A DNA stretch of 64,000 nucleotides from Syntrophus gentianae. Its GTDB lineage: Bacteria; Desulfobacterota; Syntrophia; Syntrophales; Syntrophaceae. The notes beneath the pieces were generated by a model. The model saw only the letters and a program-made list of their open reading frames with translations. It was not told the origin of the DNA and did not search any database. Where the stretch lies: the NCBI RefSeq assembly GCF_900109885.1, contig NZ_FOBS01000016.1, positions 18,169-82,168 of the forward strand, in the 5' to 3' direction. Made by a program: the position numbers and the translations under genes. Below are positions 62,641 through 64,000 of this stretch, piece by piece. Each line of letters opens with the position of its first letter. Positions within the stretch are counted from its first letter, which is position 1.

Positions 62641-63797
62641 TTCAGAAGCACGGGTTGATAAACTTCCGCTTCACCTTCAATGACCCGGCGACATTGGCCT
62701 GCCTGAAAAAGAAGGGCTTCTCCGTAGGTAAGCTGTCTTTCCGCTGGTTGGTAGTGGAAGGAAGTGGTCAATTTCTGTTCAAAGGCTTCGATAACCCTTT
62801 TGAAGGCTGCATCACGCAGTTTGACCGGGTACTTGCCAGTTGGAAGATCTTCAAAAGGAACCTCGTCAGCCATCCGCTGTTCCGGAAGATCCAGAAGCTC
62901 GGAATCGCCATGGCCGTTCGTGATAAGGCCAATGGGATCCCTGGACACAGCGGCAATATTTTCGCCTGGATCCTCTATCGGATCTTCCGCTCTGATTGGT
63001 TCCTCGAAATAAAAGTCATCCCGCTTCAGGATTTTCAGATTAAAGAGGGACAGCGCCAGGGTATCGGCGATGATCGTGCGGAATTCTTCCATCAAATCAA
63101 GTACGAGGGAATAGCGGCCGTAATCCAGGGAGTGCAGGAAGCCGGGGTAGGGATCAAGGCCGGCAACCCGAACCGCAGCATAGACACGATTCATCAGAAA
63201 GGTGTAAAGCAGGGAAAGAACGGAATTGACTGGGTCCGTCGGCGGTCGCCGCACTCGCCGGACAAATCCCTGGTTTTCGATAAAACCTCGACTAAAAGCT
63301 TCGAAATACAGGGCACTGCCCCGACCTTCGTAACCTCTGAGGCTGTCCACACTTTCCGCTGCGTCAAGAAGGCGAATGAGGTTCTGAATCTCACGGGCTT
63401 TCAGGCCCGCCAATGGCTCATTGCGGCTTCTCTTGATACGCATCAGCAGAGTTGCCATGTTTGAAAGCTTGCCGGCCACGATTGCCCTGACCAGTCGGAG
63501 CGTAAACGTCTCATTGTCCAACAGCCCGTATTGTCTCTTATGGAGAAAAACATTTTTTGATTCCGGCGGTGATATCCGCCCCAGGTAACGACCGGTATAA
63601 CTTAGAAAAACCGTGTCGATTCCATAACGCATCAGTTGGGCCAGCGCCGAATGCGTGATTTCGACATTGCCGAAGAGAACAAGCTGGTTGAGTTTATAAG
63701 TGAAAAGTGTGTGATAAACGGCATCGCCTTTCCTTACGAGTAGATGCCGTCCCTCCTTGATGATTCTTGCTCCCTGGGTCCGAACATACACCACCAT
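62637..63797 (-). CDS. cas1: CRISPR-associated integrase Cas1
   Basis: 386 residues, longer than the typical ~330. An N-terminal beta domain is followed by the helical catalytic domain: Glu157 in GYEGRGSALYFEAF, His222 in GLDPYPGFLHSLDYGRYSL and Asp234 in LDLMEEFR, the E-H-D metal site. An inserted stretch of about 50 residues (265-318; acidic and Pro-rich, DPIEDPGENIAAV) lies before KYPVKLRDAAF. Inserts new spacers with Cas2. No effector cas gene or CRISPR array is visible, though the locus runs toward the window end. Confidence 0.95.
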   Translation of the reverse strand: MVVYVRTQGARIIKEGRHLLVRKGDAVYHTLFTYKLNQLVLFGNVEITHSALAQLMRYGIDTVFLSYTGRYLGRISPPESKNVFLHKRQYGLLDNETFTLRLVRAIVAGKLSNMATLLMRIKRSRNEPLAGLKAREIQNLIRLLDAAESVDSLRGYEGRGSALYFEAFSRGFIENQGFVRRVRRPPTDPVNSVLSLLYTFLMNRVYAAVRVAGLDPYPGFLHSLDYGRYSLVLDLMEEFRTIIADTLALSLFNLKILKRDDFYFEEPIRAEDPIEDPGENIAAVSRDPIGLITNGHGDSELLDLPEQRMADEVPFEDLPTGKYPVKLRDAAFKRVIEAFEQKLTTSFHYQPAERQLTYGEALLFQAGQCRRVIEGEAEVYQPVLLK

Positions 63798-64000
63798 TAG
63801 AAAAATATCCCCTTATCAAAGTTTATGCTTTGTTTTCCGGATTATTTACATCCGGGACGTATCTATTTTGAATACAGGGGTATTATTACTGTAGTTACCG
63901 GCAGGATACAAAAACGGCAACGTTGCGGCACAATTCTTCATCAGGTGGGCCGTACGCAAGTGAACCTTTCCGTCGCATGATTCGCCCCGCTTTTACTATT

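Noticed and set aside
61705..64000. CRISPR array near cas1/cas2
   Set aside because: No regularly spaced repeats could be found in 61705-62065 or 63798-64000; an array may be outside the window.

Overview
The window (about 54% GC by eye, densely coded) looks like a chromosome segment of an anaerobic deltaproteobacterium (Desulfobacterota), most likely of the Syntrophus/Syntrophales kind. This is inferred from the gene mix: a membrane-bound Tat-exported [NiFe] hydrogenase with a complete hyp set, an unusual membrane pyrophosphatase, rubredoxin, NifU/NifS-type Fe-S assembly, many radical SAM enzymes, a PrkA/YhbH/SpoVR/PrkA module, a VPxPA (PEP-CTERM-like) surface protein, and what appears to be a selenocysteine-containing thioredoxin-like protein. 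No 16S gene or other decisive marker is present.

Layout. 1-10844 (+): a secondary fatty-acid/polyketide-like lipid cluster. It holds the end of a radical SAM gene, a NodB-type deacetylase, a hotdog dehydratase-like protein, an acyl carrier protein, two tandem radical SAM enzymes, two ketosynthases, a 4HBT thioesterase, a double-hotdog PKS-type dehydratase and a divergent PlsY-like acyltransferase. It is interrupted at 5.6-7.6 kb by a ParE/Phd-type toxin-antitoxin pair, a 50-nt remnant of a ketosynthase gene and an orphan PEP-CTERM-like gene. 10933-12944: nifU-nifS, closed by a perfect hairpin terminator. 13.0-15.5 kb (-): a small ORF, a LysM/RlpA protein, a GT25 glycosyltransferase and a small membrane protein. 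15.6-25.5 kb (-): hydrogenase operon in transcription order small subunit, large subunit, cytochrome b, protease, hypA, hypC, hypD, hypB, hypF, hypE. 26.1-34.8 kb: tRNA-Asn, rubredoxin, a YvlD-like membrane protein, mutS, a GAF-PilB/GspE ATPase, a GerMN-domain protein and an EF-G.

35.1-45.3 kb: prkA, yeaH/yhbH, spoVR and a second, divergent PrkA-like ATPase run as one operon with 4-40 bp gaps. They are followed by an opposed single-domain response regulator and a GAF-GAF-sigma54 activator. 45.4-51.5 kb (-): DUF1844, ispE, tRNA-Gln, prs, rplY, pth and hppA, with the pth stop overlapping the hppA start. 51.6-56.3 kb: heat-shock cluster htpX, clpB and divergent rpoH. 56.3-60.0 kb (-): rpsF, rpsR, a DUF2232 membrane protein, rplI, dnaB. 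60.3-61.7 kb: a His-rich exported protein, then an opposed thioredoxin-like gene with an in-frame UGA in a U-x-x-C motif and a SECIS-like hairpin just after it. 62.1-63.8 kb (-): cas1 and two tandem cas2 genes, with no CRISPR array visible.

How they may work together. The lipid cluster has condensing, dehydrating, releasing and acyl-transferring enzymes but no ketoreductase, enoyl reductase or malonyl transferase, so it probably borrows these from housekeeping fatty acid synthesis. The radical SAM enzymes may tailor the chain, and adjacent nifU-nifS could supply their clusters. The hydrogenase and pyrophosphatase fit an energy-limited anaerobic life. The points most worth a second look are the probable selenoprotein, the PrkA/YhbH/SpoVR/PrkA2 module with its regulators, the unusual lipid cluster, the divergent pyrophosphatase coupled to pth, and the cas1-cas2-cas2 cassette.
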